Below, in pieces: positions 1-8,400 of a DNA stretch of 64,000 nucleotides. Under the pieces are notes generated by a model. That model was given only the letters and a program-made list of their open reading frames with translations, made no database searches and was not told the DNA's origin. A program made the position numbers and the translations under genes. The stretch lies in contig CASELL010000006.1 of assembly GCA_949288805.1 (NCBI GenBank), positions 27,253 through 91,252 on the forward strand, written 5' to 3'. This DNA comes from an uncultured Alphaproteobacteria bacterium. Its GTDB lineage: Bacteria > Pseudomonadota > Alphaproteobacteria > Rickettsiales > UBA1997. Positions within the stretch are counted from its first letter, which is position 1. Every line of letters begins with the position of its first letter.

Positions 1-141
1 TTTAAGATAATTGCTAATGTTTCCACAACCAGCACTTGGTTCAACATAATTTTTTATTTCAGGAAACATTTTTATAGTAATATCTACTATCTTCTTTACA
101 CATTCTAGTTTTGTATAATATTTATCTAGATTTTTATCCAT
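1..141 (-). CDS. N-terminal fragment of a DNA methylase-like protein (cut by window edge)
   Basis: Reading the minus strand from an ATG at 141 gives 47 codons with no stop before the window edge. The peptide begins MDKNLDKYYTKLECVKKIVD and reaches EPSAGCGNIS. That is the layout of small adenine-specific DNA methylases: a leading LDKFYTKPE-type stretch and then motif I (EPSAGxG), which binds S-adenosylmethionine. The catalytic motif (DPPY/NPPF) would lie beyond the edge, so function is not proven. The 50-base gap to ruvX leaves open whether the two are co-transcribed. It could be a restriction-modification, cell-cycle or phage-type methylase, or another methyltransferase. Confidence 0.55.
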   Translation of the reverse strand, partial: MDKNLDKYYTKLECVKKIVDITIKMFPEIKNYVEPSAGCGNISNYLK

Positions 142-191
142 TAATAAAGTATTAAATGTATAAATAGATGTTAATATATATTTTATTTTTT

Positions 192-659
192 TCAACTTGT
201 TTTTATATTATTTAACACTTCCTGTAAAATTACCGAAGCAGCGACTTTATCAACAAGTTTTTTAGTTTTTTCAAAGCCATTATTCATTTTATCAATTAAA
301 ATATCTTCAGCATCAAAAGATGTCAAAAACTCATTACTAAAATATATAGGTAAATTAACAATTTCATCTAGTTTATTTATAAATGTTTTTATATAATTAC
401 AATTTTTAATTTCTTCTTCATTAATATTTAATGGTAATCCAGAAACAATAGCACAAACATCATTTTCTACTATATATTTTTTTAATATTTCTATATCTTT
501 AATTGTAGATTTTCTGCTAATTGTAAACTTTGCTGTTGCTATGTTTTTGTCCCTATCAGAAAGAGCAATGCCTATTGTTTTTCTCCCAACATCAAGCCCT
601 ATAATTCTTTTGTTTTTAATAATATTTTTTTTAAAATCTTCAATATTATTGTATATCAT
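192..659 (-). CDS. ruvX: RuvX/YqgF-family nuclease
   Basis: This 155-residue protein matches the RuvX/YqgF RNase-H-like family, linked in bacteria to 16S rRNA 5'-end maturation and Holliday junction processing. The diagnostic first strand GLDVGRKTIGIALSD (about residues 21-35) and the terminal DKVAAS motif carry acidic residues expected at the active site. The middle motif, usually DERLTT, reads NEFLTSFDAE here, so the Asp and Arg of that motif are changed while the Glu is kept. The gene overlaps the start of lspA by 14 bases and ends a probable kinase-lspA-ruvX transcription unit. The family call is firm; the exact substrate is not. Confidence 0.85.
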   Translation of the reverse strand: MIYNNIEDFKKNIIKNKRIIGLDVGRKTIGIALSDRDKNIATAKFTISRKSTIKDIEILKKYIVENDVCAIVSGLPLNINEEEIKNCNYIKTFINKLDEIVNLPIYFSNEFLTSFDAEDILIDKMNNGFEKTKKLVDKVAASVILQEVLNNIKTS

Positions 660-1173
660 TTTTTTTATTTAAAAAGAAATCGTTTATTAAATAAATAACT
701 ACACCTATACAAACAGCACTATCTGCTATATTAAAAGCAGGCCAATGTAAAGTTTTTATATGAAAATCTAAAAAATCAATAACTGCTCCATACATAGCTC
801 TATCTACCAAATTACCAATTGCTCCACCTATTATAAAAGCAAAAGCTATTAAATTAATATTATTTTTAGTTTTAAATAATAAATAAATTAAAAAAGCAGT
901 AATAGCAGATATTATTACAAATAAAATATTTTTCATAAAAAACAAATTACTAAATATACCAAAGCTAATACCATTATTATAAACTAAAACTATATTAAAA
1001 AAACTTGTTTTTTTTACATGAGTATGAACCCCATTAGTTTTTTCTATAATATCACCTATAAAATGTAAAGCCCATTGTTTAGTAATTTGATCAATAATAA
1101 TTATTAAAATAATTAAAAATAAAGATATTAGTAACATTTTTTTATCTTTAAAAAAATCTAAAAATTTTTTCAT
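646..1173 (-). CDS. lspA: Lipoprotein signal peptidase (signal peptidase II)
   Basis: LspA is the inner-membrane aspartyl protease that removes the signal peptide of prolipoproteins after lipidation. The 175-residue protein has four hydrophobic segments. It carries the family signatures NNGISFGIF (about residues 66-74), GGAIGNLVDR and FNIADSAVCIG; the Asp in NLVDR and the Asp in NIADS are the catalytic pair. The start ATG overlaps the stop of the upstream kinase gene as ATGA, and the 3' end overlaps ruvX, indicating translational coupling. Its length is typical. The loop around residues 40-57 is somewhat extended. Confidence 0.95.
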   Translation of the reverse strand: MKKFLDFFKDKKMLLISLFLIILIIIIDQITKQWALHFIGDIIEKTNGVHTHVKKTSFFNIVLVYNNGISFGIFSNLFFMKNILFVIISAITAFLIYLLFKTKNNINLIAFAFIIGGAIGNLVDRAMYGAVIDFLDFHIKTLHWPAFNIADSAVCIGVVIYLINDFFLNKKNDIQ

Positions 1174-2525
1174 TTTTGCTCCTTAATTGGTATTATTAAT
1201 TCAACATTCAAACCACCAAGACTTGAAGTTTTAAAAAACATTTTACCTTTATGTATGTTAACTATATTTTGAACTATAGAAAGCCCTAATCCCATATTTT
1301 TAGAATTATCTTTACTTAATTTATAATATGGTATTTTTACTTTATTTAAAAATTCTTTTGATATTCCACAACCATCATCTTCAACATTAACAATCATATT
1401 AGTAAGGTTTGTTTTTACTGTAATGTTTATATTCTTTTTGTAATATTTTAAGGAGTTGTTTATTAAATTATTTATACATCTTTTAAAGGAATCTTCTTTA
1501 ATATAAATATATTCTTTTTTAAGATTATAATTAATTAAAACATTATAATTACTTCTTTTATAATCGTTTATTATAGAATCAAAAAAAGATTGTATATTAA
1601 CTTTTTTAAATTTATCTTCGCTTTCTCCTTTAGCAAACAACAAATATTCATCAATCATCTTTTCCATTTCTTCTAGATCTTGTTTAAAAAAATTTTTCAT
1701 GCTTTCATCATCAACAAATTCTAATTGTAATTTCATTCTTGTTAAAGGAGTTCTTAAATCATGAGATATTTGTGCCAACATAGTTGTTCTATTGTTTATA
1801 AGTTGTTTCATTTTATGAACAACATTAACAAAAGCACTTCCCATTTCTCTAATTTCTTTTGCCCCAGTTGGTTTAAAATTAGTATTGTCTTTTTCTAAAT
1901 AAGAAAAATCATTAGCAAAATTTTTCAATTTTTCTATCGATCTTAATTGATTTTTTAAAAATATTAAAGATATACCACTAATAGTAAAAAAAGCAAAAAG
2001 ATTCCAAAATATAATTAAATCAACTCTTTTTATAAATATTCTATCTCTCTTAATTTCAAAACTTAAAACTCCATTGTCCTTTTCTATATCAACAACATAG
2101 TAATTTTCATCTTTTTTATAAAAACCAACATCACCAAAATTTAAAACATATAATTCGTTTTTTAATTGTTTTATTGGATTAAAAAATAAATATCTATTTC
2201 CATCATAATTTATTGTCTTTTTTATTTTTTTATCTTTTGTAAAATATATTTTAACATTAGAAAATATATTTAATTCGTTTATTATTTTATTATTAACCTG
2301 TTTATTTTCTAAAACAAAACTGTCAAATCTATTGTTCAAAATAAATATTTCAGTAACCAATATATCAACATTTTGCTTTGATGTATTAGCCCAATATCTA
2401 TTAAAAAATATATAAAAAAATACCAATTGCATTAATAACATCGGCATTAAAACTATTAGCAAGAATCTATAAAAAATGCTTTTTGGTAAATTATCTCTAA
2501 AAAATTTATTAATCTTTCTAAACAT
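1170..2525 (-). CDS. EnvZ-like sensor histidine kinase
   Basis: A 451-residue membrane sensor kinase. Hydrophobic segments at about residues 17-43 and 171-193 flank a periplasmic sensor region of roughly 125 residues. A HAMP-like linker and a HisKA domain follow, with the phospho-accepting His in QISHDLRTPLTRMKLQLE (about residue 253), which is the EnvZ-type H-box. The ATPase domain has an N-box (NNLINNSLKY), DDGCGIS and LGLSIVQNIV. No response regulator is visible beside it, so its OmpR-type partner must lie elsewhere. It overlaps lspA by four bases. The sensed signal is unknown. Confidence 0.88.
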   Translation of the reverse strand: MFRKINKFFRDNLPKSIFYRFLLIVLMPMLLMQLVFFYIFFNRYWANTSKQNVDILVTEIFILNNRFDSFVLENKQVNNKIINELNIFSNVKIYFTKDKKIKKTINYDGNRYLFFNPIKQLKNELYVLNFGDVGFYKKDENYYVVDIEKDNGVLSFEIKRDRIFIKRVDLIIFWNLFAFFTISGISLIFLKNQLRSIEKLKNFANDFSYLEKDNTNFKPTGAKEIREMGSAFVNVVHKMKQLINNRTTMLAQISHDLRTPLTRMKLQLEFVDDESMKNFFKQDLEEMEKMIDEYLLFAKGESEDKFKKVNIQSFFDSIINDYKRSNYNVLINYNLKKEYIYIKEDSFKRCINNLINNSLKYYKKNINITVKTNLTNMIVNVEDDGCGISKEFLNKVKIPYYKLSKDNSKNMGLGLSIVQNIVNIHKGKMFFKTSSLGGLNVELIIPIKEQK

Positions 2526-2526
2526 A

Positions 2527-3222
2527 TTAAAAATCTAATTCAGAATAATATTTTGATGGTTTAAATCCAGGTATTTTTTCATAAAGAATATTTCTAAATC
2601 CTTTTTTAGATTTTACAGTTATATACCAGTCCTTAAGTTTTTTATATTTATTCCAATCAATATAGCCTAAATAGTCAATTATAGATATTTGAGCAACTGC
2701 AGCAATATCTGCTATAGTGAAAAAATCACAGGCCAACCATTTTCTTTTTGATAATAAATATTCCATATAATTAGCATGTTTATTAAAATTATTCACTGCA
2801 ATATCTATCTTAAGAGAATTTGTGTTATTTTTTCCATTAACATAATTTAAAAATATTTCATCTATAAAATATTTTGTTATTTCATTATAAAATTTTTTAT
2901 CAAACCACATATGTAATCTTTGTATTTCGTACTTAGATAATAGAGAGTTTCCTAAAAAATCAAAATAACCAAGTTCTTCACTTTTATGTTCAAAATCATT
3001 TATATAATTACATATCAAAAAACTATCAACAATAATTTGATTTGTTTCAATATTTTTCAATACTGGTGTTTCGCAAGCCTGATTTAAAGATATAAAATCT
3101 GGTTTTCTCAACCAATATTTAGTTTCTGTCAATTGATAGTCAATACCCATCTCTTCCAAGAAAAATCGCACTTTTCTTGAAAACGGACAAAAATTACAAG
3201 AATATAGGGTATATTTACTCAT
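2527..3222 (-). CDS. Glutathione S-transferase family protein
   Basis: The 231-residue protein has a thioredoxin-fold N-terminus with a CxxC-P motif (SCNFCPFSRKVR, residues 9-20), a cis-Pro strand in ACETPVLKN, and the typical DSFLICNYI helix. An all-helical C-terminal half carries the ADIAAVAQISI motif of the transferase fold. The substrate cannot be read from sequence; glutaredoxin-like thiol chemistry is possible because both cysteines are present. It lies one base upstream of the kinase gene on the same strand and is probably the first gene of that operon, divergent from the dehydrogenase at 3361. Confidence 0.8.
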   Translation of the reverse strand: MSKYTLYSCNFCPFSRKVRFFLEEMGIDYQLTETKYWLRKPDFISLNQACETPVLKNIETNQIIVDSFLICNYINDFEHKSEELGYFDFLGNSLLSKYEIQRLHMWFDKKFYNEITKYFIDEIFLNYVNGKNNTNSLKIDIAVNNFNKHANYMEYLLSKRKWLACDFFTIADIAAVAQISIIDYLGYIDWNKYKKLKDWYITVKSKKGFRNILYEKIPGFKPSKYYSELDF

Positions 3223-3360
3223 TTTAACAAACCAATATTAACATTTATATATTAAAATAAAAAATAAAATAATCTATATTTTTTTTTTATATTATAAAAT
3301 TATTGAAAAATTAAAAACTAGTTTTTATCATATAAAATGGTTAATAATTAAAATAAATAA

Positions 3361-4296
3361 ATGAAAATAAGTTTTATAGGTTCAGGAAGTGTTACATGTA
3401 GCACTGCCTTTATGTTAGGAATTAAAAATATTTGTAATGAAATAGTTTTATTAGATATAAATGAAAACTTCGCAAAAGGTAAAGCAATTGATTTACAACA
3501 AGGTTTTATAATGACCGGAAACAATATAAATGTTATAGGAACTAGTAGTTATGAATATGTTAAAAATTCCGATGTTATAGTAATAACTGCCGGTGTTGCT
3601 GATAAAAGTGGTAAATCAAACAGAGAAGAATTATTAGGCATTAATAAAGGTATTATAGAACAAATAGCAACAAGTTTAAAAGAAGTAATACCAACAGATG
3701 AAAAACAACCATTAATAATAATGGTAACAAATCCTCTTGATATTATATTAAAACATTTTATAGATTTTGGTGGTTTTAATAAGAAAAAAACAATAGGTTC
3801 TGGAAATTGGTTAGATACTGCTAGATTCAAATATTATTTATCTAAAAACTTAAATGTACCATTTAACAATATTAGTACAATTACTATGGGTCAACATGGT
3901 GCTAAAATGGTTTATTTATTAACACAAACAAATATTAATGGACAACCATTGTTAGAATATATTAAAGAAAAAAATATATCAATAGACAAAATAAAAGATA
4001 TATGTGAACAAGCAACTGCTGGTTCTAATGAAATTATATCTTTATTAGCAAAAGAAGGAACAATTTTTGGCCCAGCTGTATCAATACACGATATAATTAA
4101 ATCATATATTAAAAATGAAGATAAATTACTTATAGTTTCTGTTTATTGTCATGGAGAATATGGAGTAAAAGATCTATGTATTGGTTGTCCTGTTATGTTT
4201 AATGGTAATGGTATAAAATACATAATAGAATACAATATAAATAAAGAAGAAAAAAATTATTTGAAGGGCTCGGTTGATTTTATAAAAAGTTTCTAG
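3361..4296 (+). CDS. Malate/lactate dehydrogenase family protein with altered substrate loop
   Basis: A 311-residue NAD-dependent 2-hydroxyacid dehydrogenase of the LDH-like malate dehydrogenase group. The Rossmann motif is GSGSVTCSTA, the nucleotide Asp is in LLDIN, TNPLD is present, the catalytic Arg sits in LDTARF, and the proton-relay His in GQHGAKM. The C-terminal GEYGVKDL block is like alphaproteobacterial Mdh. The mobile loop that selects substrate normally reads PRKPGMSR; here it is ADKSGKSNR, replacing the first malate-binding Arg by Asp and adding a residue. Oxaloacetate/malate activity is therefore doubtful. The gene stands alone with its own terminator. Confidence 0.8.
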   Translation: MKISFIGSGSVTCSTAFMLGIKNICNEIVLLDINENFAKGKAIDLQQGFIMTGNNINVIGTSSYEYVKNSDVIVITAGVADKSGKSNREELLGINKGIIEQIATSLKEVIPTDEKQPLIIMVTNPLDIILKHFIDFGGFNKKKTIGSGNWLDTARFKYYLSKNLNVPFNNISTITMGQHGAKMVYLLTQTNINGQPLLEYIKEKNISIDKIKDICEQATAGSNEIISLLAKEGTIFGPAVSIHDIIKSYIKNEDKLLIVSVYCHGEYGVKDLCIGCPVMFNGNGIKYIIEYNINKEEKNYLKGSVDFIKSF

Positions 4297-4320
4297 TATT
4301 TATAATTTTTATTATATTTA

Positions 4321-4348
4321 GACTATTCTTTATAGAATAGTCTTTTTT
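4321..4348 (+). terminator. Intrinsic terminator of the dehydrogenase gene
   Basis: A perfect 9-bp stem GACTATTCT / AGAATAGTC with loop TTAT (4321-4342) is followed directly by a run of T. It lies 25 bases after the dehydrogenase stop. Confidence 0.8.
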
Positions 4349-4461
4349 ATATAATTTAATATTTTAATATTTTATTTTATTTATAATTAAATTGTTATTT
4401 CTTTTATTTTTAAGTAAGTTGTTGTATAAATGTATCAGATAGGAGAATAAATGGAGCTACT

Positions 4462-4635
4462 ATGAATACTACTAATATTAATAAAACACAAGAATCAAAA
4501 TTAGATAAAAATACAAAAAAAAACAACTCAAAAAAAAAAGAAGAATTAGATAATTTTTTATTATCTTTATTAAAAATAGAAGACGAACTAAACAATACGA
4601 TTAATAAAAATACCGATAAAACTAAAGGTCGCTAA
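4462..4635 (+). CDS. Small Lys/Asn-rich hypothetical protein
   Basis: An open frame of 57 codons beginning MNTTNINKTQESKLDKNTK. The N-terminal half is very Lys/Asn rich; a short amphipathic helix-like part (ELDNFLLSLLKIEDELNN) follows. GGAG lies six bases upstream of the ATG. A five-codon ORF, MELL-stop at 4451-4465, has its own AGGAGA and its TGA overlaps this ATG. The 3' end overlaps the convergent gene at 4622 by 14 bases. No family is recognised. Low-complexity composition in AT-rich DNA makes a chance ORF possible. Confidence 0.4.
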   Translation: MNTTNINKTQESKLDKNTKKNNSKKKEELDNFLLSLLKIEDELNNTINKNTDKTKGR

Positions 4636-5365
4636 AATTGAAGCTATTTGCATCAAAAAGATTGTCTAAGTTGAAGTCGGTTGTTTGATTATTTATAGAA
4701 TTCATTAACAGTTCTTCTTCGTTCCTATATTTTCCATCTATTACTTTGTTTTCTGATGCTACAAAGGTTTGATTTGGTGATAGTTTAAACAAGAATTCTA
4801 TTTGATTATTTTCGTTCACCTTATATTCATTTTCTGTTATTTTATTTGCAGAGTTAATATATGACCATTTAGTTTTATTAACTCTTAACAGAATAGTAGC
4901 TTCATTATTATTTATTTTTTGTACAACAAATTCGTTATTTTCGTCATTATTTGTTTTATTTGTTATTTTTTTATCATTTATCCATATGGACCAAAAATTA
5001 TTAGATAAAAATATTATAGATTTTAAATAAATATTTCCAATATCATTCGAAAAACCACCATCTTCTTCTATTTCTCCGACAATATTACTACTTGTTATGT
5101 TTTGTTTATTTATATTTATATCAAGAGCTTTTTTAATAATAGATATAATAGAATCTCCAAGCATAAAACTTTTAAAATTTTTATAATAATCATCACTAAT
5201 TGGAGTTAAAAATATTTCTTCTTTATTAACAAGATTGTCTTTAATCCTATTTACAGGATTATTTACAGGAATATCTGGTCCACTTATTTGTGGTTGATTA
5301 TTATTAGCAATAGAACTATTTATAAAAAAAATAAAAAAAATAAAAATGAAATATTTATTAATCAT
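4622..5365 (-). CDS. Exported PilP/GspC-like pilus or secretion assembly protein
   Basis: The 247-residue product has a cleavable-looking signal peptide (MINKYFIFIFFIFFINSSIA). A low-complexity linker with Pro and Asn follows, then a beta-rich region around residues 105-160 (IYLKSIIFLSNNFWSIWIND, then a short hydrophobic strand). That resembles the HR/PilP fold that links inner-membrane components to the secretin. The identity rests on position and architecture: it follows PilO-like and PilMN-like genes with 2-base and 0-base spacing. The C-terminal 60 residues are polar and unassigned. Sequence similarity to characterised PilP is weak by eye. Confidence 0.5.
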   Translation of the reverse strand: MINKYFIFIFFIFFINSSIANNNQPQISGPDIPVNNPVNRIKDNLVNKEEIFLTPISDDYYKNFKSFMLGDSIISIIKKALDININKQNITSSNIVGEIEEDGGFSNDIGNIYLKSIIFLSNNFWSIWINDKKITNKTNNDENNEFVVQKINNNEATILLRVNKTKWSYINSANKITENEYKVNENNQIEFLFKLSPNQTFVASENKVIDGKYRNEEELLMNSINNQTTDFNLDNLFDANSFNFSDL

Positions 5366-5367
5366 AG

Positions 5368-6018
5368 TTATTTACCAGAAAATTCAAACCATTGTATTTT
5401 TATGTTTACAGAAAAAAGGCCATTATTATCAAACCCATTATTCATTAAAGATTGTATAAAATCCTTGTTTATATTTTTTATTCGTCTAATCTCAAATTTT
5501 TCAATAACAAAAAATATATCTTTATTTTTAAATAAATCATCAAAAAAATGATATGCATCGTATTCTGTTAAACAATCAAAAGATATAGTTATTTCTGTAT
5601 TAAAGACAGAAACAACAGCCCTAGAAACATATGATATATCTGTTGGTATTGAAAAAGACATATTAAGGTTGCTTATCGGATATCTAGCAACAATATCTGT
5701 AATTAATTTTTTTATATATTCTATGTCTATTCCGTCTTTTTCTTTTTGTTTTTCTGTAATTACATTATTCCAAGTATCAATATATCTTTTTGTTAACATA
5801 GCCCTTCTTTCTATGTCGTTCATTTTAGACCTAACTTCATTTATATCTTTTAGTATTTTATCTAACTCTTTTCCTTTTTGATTGTTGTGTTTCATAGCTG
5901 TATTCATTAAAAAATAAGAAAAAGAAAACAATAAAATTATCATTAAAGATATTTTTACTATTTTTGTAAATAATATAATTTTTTTTGTTCTCTTTTTATC
6001 TTGGTTGTTTTTTTTCAT
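5368..6018 (-). CDS. PilO/GspM-like inner-membrane assembly protein
   Basis: A 216-residue bitopic protein with a short Lys-rich cytoplasmic tail, one membrane segment at about residues 20-42, a coiled-coil stretch (about 48-90: DKILKDINEVRSKMNDIERR) and a mixed alpha/beta domain. This is the PilO/GspM layout. In type IV pili and type II secretion such proteins dimerise with PilN/GspL in the periplasm. The gene directly abuts the PilMN-like gene upstream and the PilP-like gene downstream. The call is from topology and gene order rather than a signature motif. Confidence 0.5.
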   Translation of the reverse strand: MKKNNQDKKRTKKIILFTKIVKISLMIILLFSFSYFLMNTAMKHNNQKGKELDKILKDINEVRSKMNDIERRAMLTKRYIDTWNNVITEKQKEKDGIDIEYIKKLITDIVARYPISNLNMSFSIPTDISYVSRAVVSVFNTEITISFDCLTEYDAYHFFDDLFKNKDIFFVIEKFEIRRIKNINKDFIQSLMNNGFDNNGLFSVNIKIQWFEFSGK

Positions 6019-7521
6019 TTATTTCTCCGAAAAAGTTACTTTTATTGGAAAAGTAAAATAGTTTGTATTAAAGTTAATATTTTTTGGTAAATCAGATAAA
6101 ACTATATTATATTTTGTCATACTTGTTTTTAATGTATTATTAATGTTTTCATATATTTTAAAAAGATCATCAATTTTTCCACTCTTATTCATTATAACAA
6201 CATCCAACAATATAACATTTTTATAGCTGTATGTTAAGTTATTTTTTAATAAATTATTTATTCTAAAATTAATATTGGTAACAATTAATTCTCCATTTGG
6301 AAATAATTTTGAAAAATCAATTAAAAAAGCAAATGGGTTTTTGTTTACCATTTTAACATCTGAATAAAAAGAAGTTATGTCAACAATTTCATCTATATTT
6401 AAAACATCGCTTCCAAACTCTTCTTTTTTTTTATTGTCTAAATCTTTTACAACTTTTTCATAGTTTTTCTTTGCTTCTTCTATTTTATATGTGTATTTTG
6501 TAAAAGCTAAAAATGAATAAAAAAATGAAAATATTAAAAACAAAAAAACAACAAATCTAAACTTACCAAATATATTTCCAATAAAAGATAAAAATACAAG
6601 CTGTTTCATATCTTTGGTAGAAAAACTTATTGTTTTTTTAGAAAACATTATCATTTCTTCAAATAATATGTCACCAAATTCTATAAACTTCTCTATCTTC
6701 TTCTTCAAACCAAATAATACAGAAAAGTCTAAAAAAGAAAAGCTTTTAATTTTATATTTATCTTTAGTATCAAGATTATTCATAAAATTTTTAAAAGCAT
6801 TACTTGTTATCGTATATATATTTAAATCTTTAGAATCAAAATCTGTATAAAATCTTTTTAAATAATCTATATTTCTTGATATGTTTTCATTAAATTGTGT
6901 ATTAAATTTTTCTTGATTTTCTAAGTTCTGTGTTAAAATTCTAGTAAAAGACAATTTATTGTTTATAAAAGTAATTTCCCTAAATCCGCTAACTCTATTC
7001 TCAATTAAAACAATATCTAGAGATAGTTGTTCTTTTTTTATATTTAATTTTCTTTTAATTTTTTTTAATATTCCTTCTGTTTCAAGTGGCAACATATAAA
7101 TGCCAGCTAATATATTATCTGCCTTGTTATTTATAATATCCAACCATATAGACATAACTTCATCTATTGGAGAGGAAATAAACATATATTCCCAATTTCT
7201 TGTTTTTTTGTTTCTACCTAAAAACCTTTTATCTTTTAAATCATCTTTTGGTATTTCATAATTAAATTTTCTTTTAACAAGACTTTGTAAATCAAAAAAA
7301 CCAACATCTGGAAAAATTTTTTTATTATAATTTTGACCAACATTGTCCAATATAAAATAAATTGGAACTTTTTTATGCTTTTTAAATAAATCTATAACCT
7401 TATTTTGTATTTCTGTATCTGTTATATCTTCAATAACAAAGTTTTCTAGTATTTTACTTTTAGTATTTAATAAAACTATTGATCCATTGCTACCTATACT
7501 AATAGTGAAAAACTTGGACAT
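6019..7521 (-). CDS. PilM-PilN-like (GspL-type) fused assembly protein
   Basis: A 500-residue protein with a cytoplasmic N-terminal part of about 310 residues, opening with ISIGSNGSIVLLN as in actin-like PilM/GspL domains. One membrane segment follows at about 322-345 (FRFVVFLFLIFSFFYSFLAF), then a coiled coil (KIEEAKKNYEKVVKDLDNKK) and a periplasmic ferredoxin-like region. This is PilM joined to PilN, or a GspL. With the two downstream genes it would form the inner-membrane platform of a type IV pilus or type II secretion machine. No ATPase, prepilin or secretin gene is in the window. A tRNA-Thr gene lies upstream. Confidence 0.55.
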   Translation of the reverse strand: MSKFFTISIGSNGSIVLLNTKSKILENFVIEDITDTEIQNKVIDLFKKHKKVPIYFILDNVGQNYNKKIFPDVGFFDLQSLVKRKFNYEIPKDDLKDKRFLGRNKKTRNWEYMFISSPIDEVMSIWLDIINNKADNILAGIYMLPLETEGILKKIKRKLNIKKEQLSLDIVLIENRVSGFREITFINNKLSFTRILTQNLENQEKFNTQFNENISRNIDYLKRFYTDFDSKDLNIYTITSNAFKNFMNNLDTKDKYKIKSFSFLDFSVLFGLKKKIEKFIEFGDILFEEMIMFSKKTISFSTKDMKQLVFLSFIGNIFGKFRFVVFLFLIFSFFYSFLAFTKYTYKIEEAKKNYEKVVKDLDNKKKEEFGSDVLNIDEIVDITSFYSDVKMVNKNPFAFLIDFSKLFPNGELIVTNINFRINNLLKNNLTYSYKNVILLDVVIMNKSGKIDDLFKIYENINNTLKTSMTKYNIVLSDLPKNINFNTNYFTFPIKVTFSEK

Positions 7522-7576
7522 ACTAAAAACTTATTTATATAATAACATAATAAAACAATATTTTTTTATTTCAATA

Positions 7577-7652
7577 TGGTGCCATTAACTGGACTTGAAC
7601 CGGCGACCTACACATTACCAATGTGTTGCTCTACCAACTGAGCTATAATGGC
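7577..7652 (-). tRNA. tRNA-Thr (anticodon GGT)
   Basis: The minus strand folds as a full cloverleaf: acceptor GCCATTA/TAATGGC with discriminator A and encoded CCA (7577-7579), D-stem GCTC/GAGC, and anticodon loop TTGGTAA giving GGU. The T-arm is CCGG-TTCAAGT-CCAG, whose outer pair (C/G) and inner pairs are consistent. It is 76 bases long. Confidence 0.95.
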
Positions 7653-7694
7653 ACTAAATAAAATATATTTTAATATTATTAAATGTCAATATTT

Positions 7695-8378
7695 TTATAT
7701 ATCAAAAACATCAGCAGAATAAAATTTTTTTTCTTCTTTTTTTGTTTTTAAAATCAAAGCTCCATCTTCATTAATTGTATCAAAAATACCAATATATTCA
7801 ACATTATCAATTTTTACTTTAATTTCTTCATTTATTTTATAAGCAAAGTTTAACCATTCGTTTTTTATAATATTAAAACCAAAATTATTTATATTGTTTT
7901 GCAAATTTTCAAAATTTTTAATAAAATTATTTATAAAAATATCTTTATTTAATTCAAATCCTTCATTTAATAAACTCGTTGCCTTAAAATTTGTATTATC
8001 TGGAAAAAAATCTATATTTATACCTATACCAACAACTAAAATATTATCATTTTTTTCTAATAACATACCACAAAATTTTTTTTCATTTAAAAGAACATCA
8101 TTTGGCCATTTTAAATTTAATTTTATATTATCTTTAAAAATATCTTTTATTGCTTTTAAAACACATAAACTACTAATAAACGAATAATAATTTATATATT
8201 TATCTACTTCTATATTAAAAGCAAAGTATAAATTGTTTGATCTTTTTGAAGTCCAAACTCTATTATCTTTACCTCTACCTTTTGTTTGTTCTTTGGCAGT
8301 TAAAAATGTATTTAATGGATATTTTTTTATTTCATCCATTAAAGTTTCAACAGAATCTAAATTAATAATATTAAACAT
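7695..8378 (-). CDS. birA: Biotin--[acetyl-CoA-carboxylase] ligase
   Basis: BirA makes biotinyl-AMP and transfers biotin to the acetyl-CoA carboxylase carrier protein. The 227-residue protein has the biotin/AMP loop TKGRGKDNRVWTS (about residues 32-44), the KWPNDVLL motif (about 89-96) and GIGINIDF. There is no N-terminal helix-turn-helix, so this is the monofunctional class that does not repress a biotin operon. A short C-terminal SH3-like domain is present. It lies between tRNA-Thr and the origin-like repeat region and is preceded by that region's AT-rich DNA. Confidence 0.92.
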   Translation of the reverse strand: MFNIINLDSVETLMDEIKKYPLNTFLTAKEQTKGRGKDNRVWTSKRSNNLYFAFNIEVDKYINYYSFISSLCVLKAIKDIFKDNIKLNLKWPNDVLLNEKKFCGMLLEKNDNILVVGIGINIDFFPDNTNFKATSLLNEGFELNKDIFINNFIKNFENLQNNINNFGFNIIKNEWLNFAYKINEEIKVKIDNVEYIGIFDTINEDGALILKTKKEEKKFYSADVFDI

Positions 8379-8400
8379 ATTTATTTTATTTTATTATTAT

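Noticed and set aside
3303-3331. Promoter TTGAAA-N17-TATCAT for the dehydrogenase gene
   Set aside because: Too weak against the AT-rich background to list as a feature, though the place is right.
4410-4595. Minus-strand 61-codon hydrophobic frame
   Set aside because: Complement of Lys/Asn codons of the small plus-strand ORF; no ribosome site or family.
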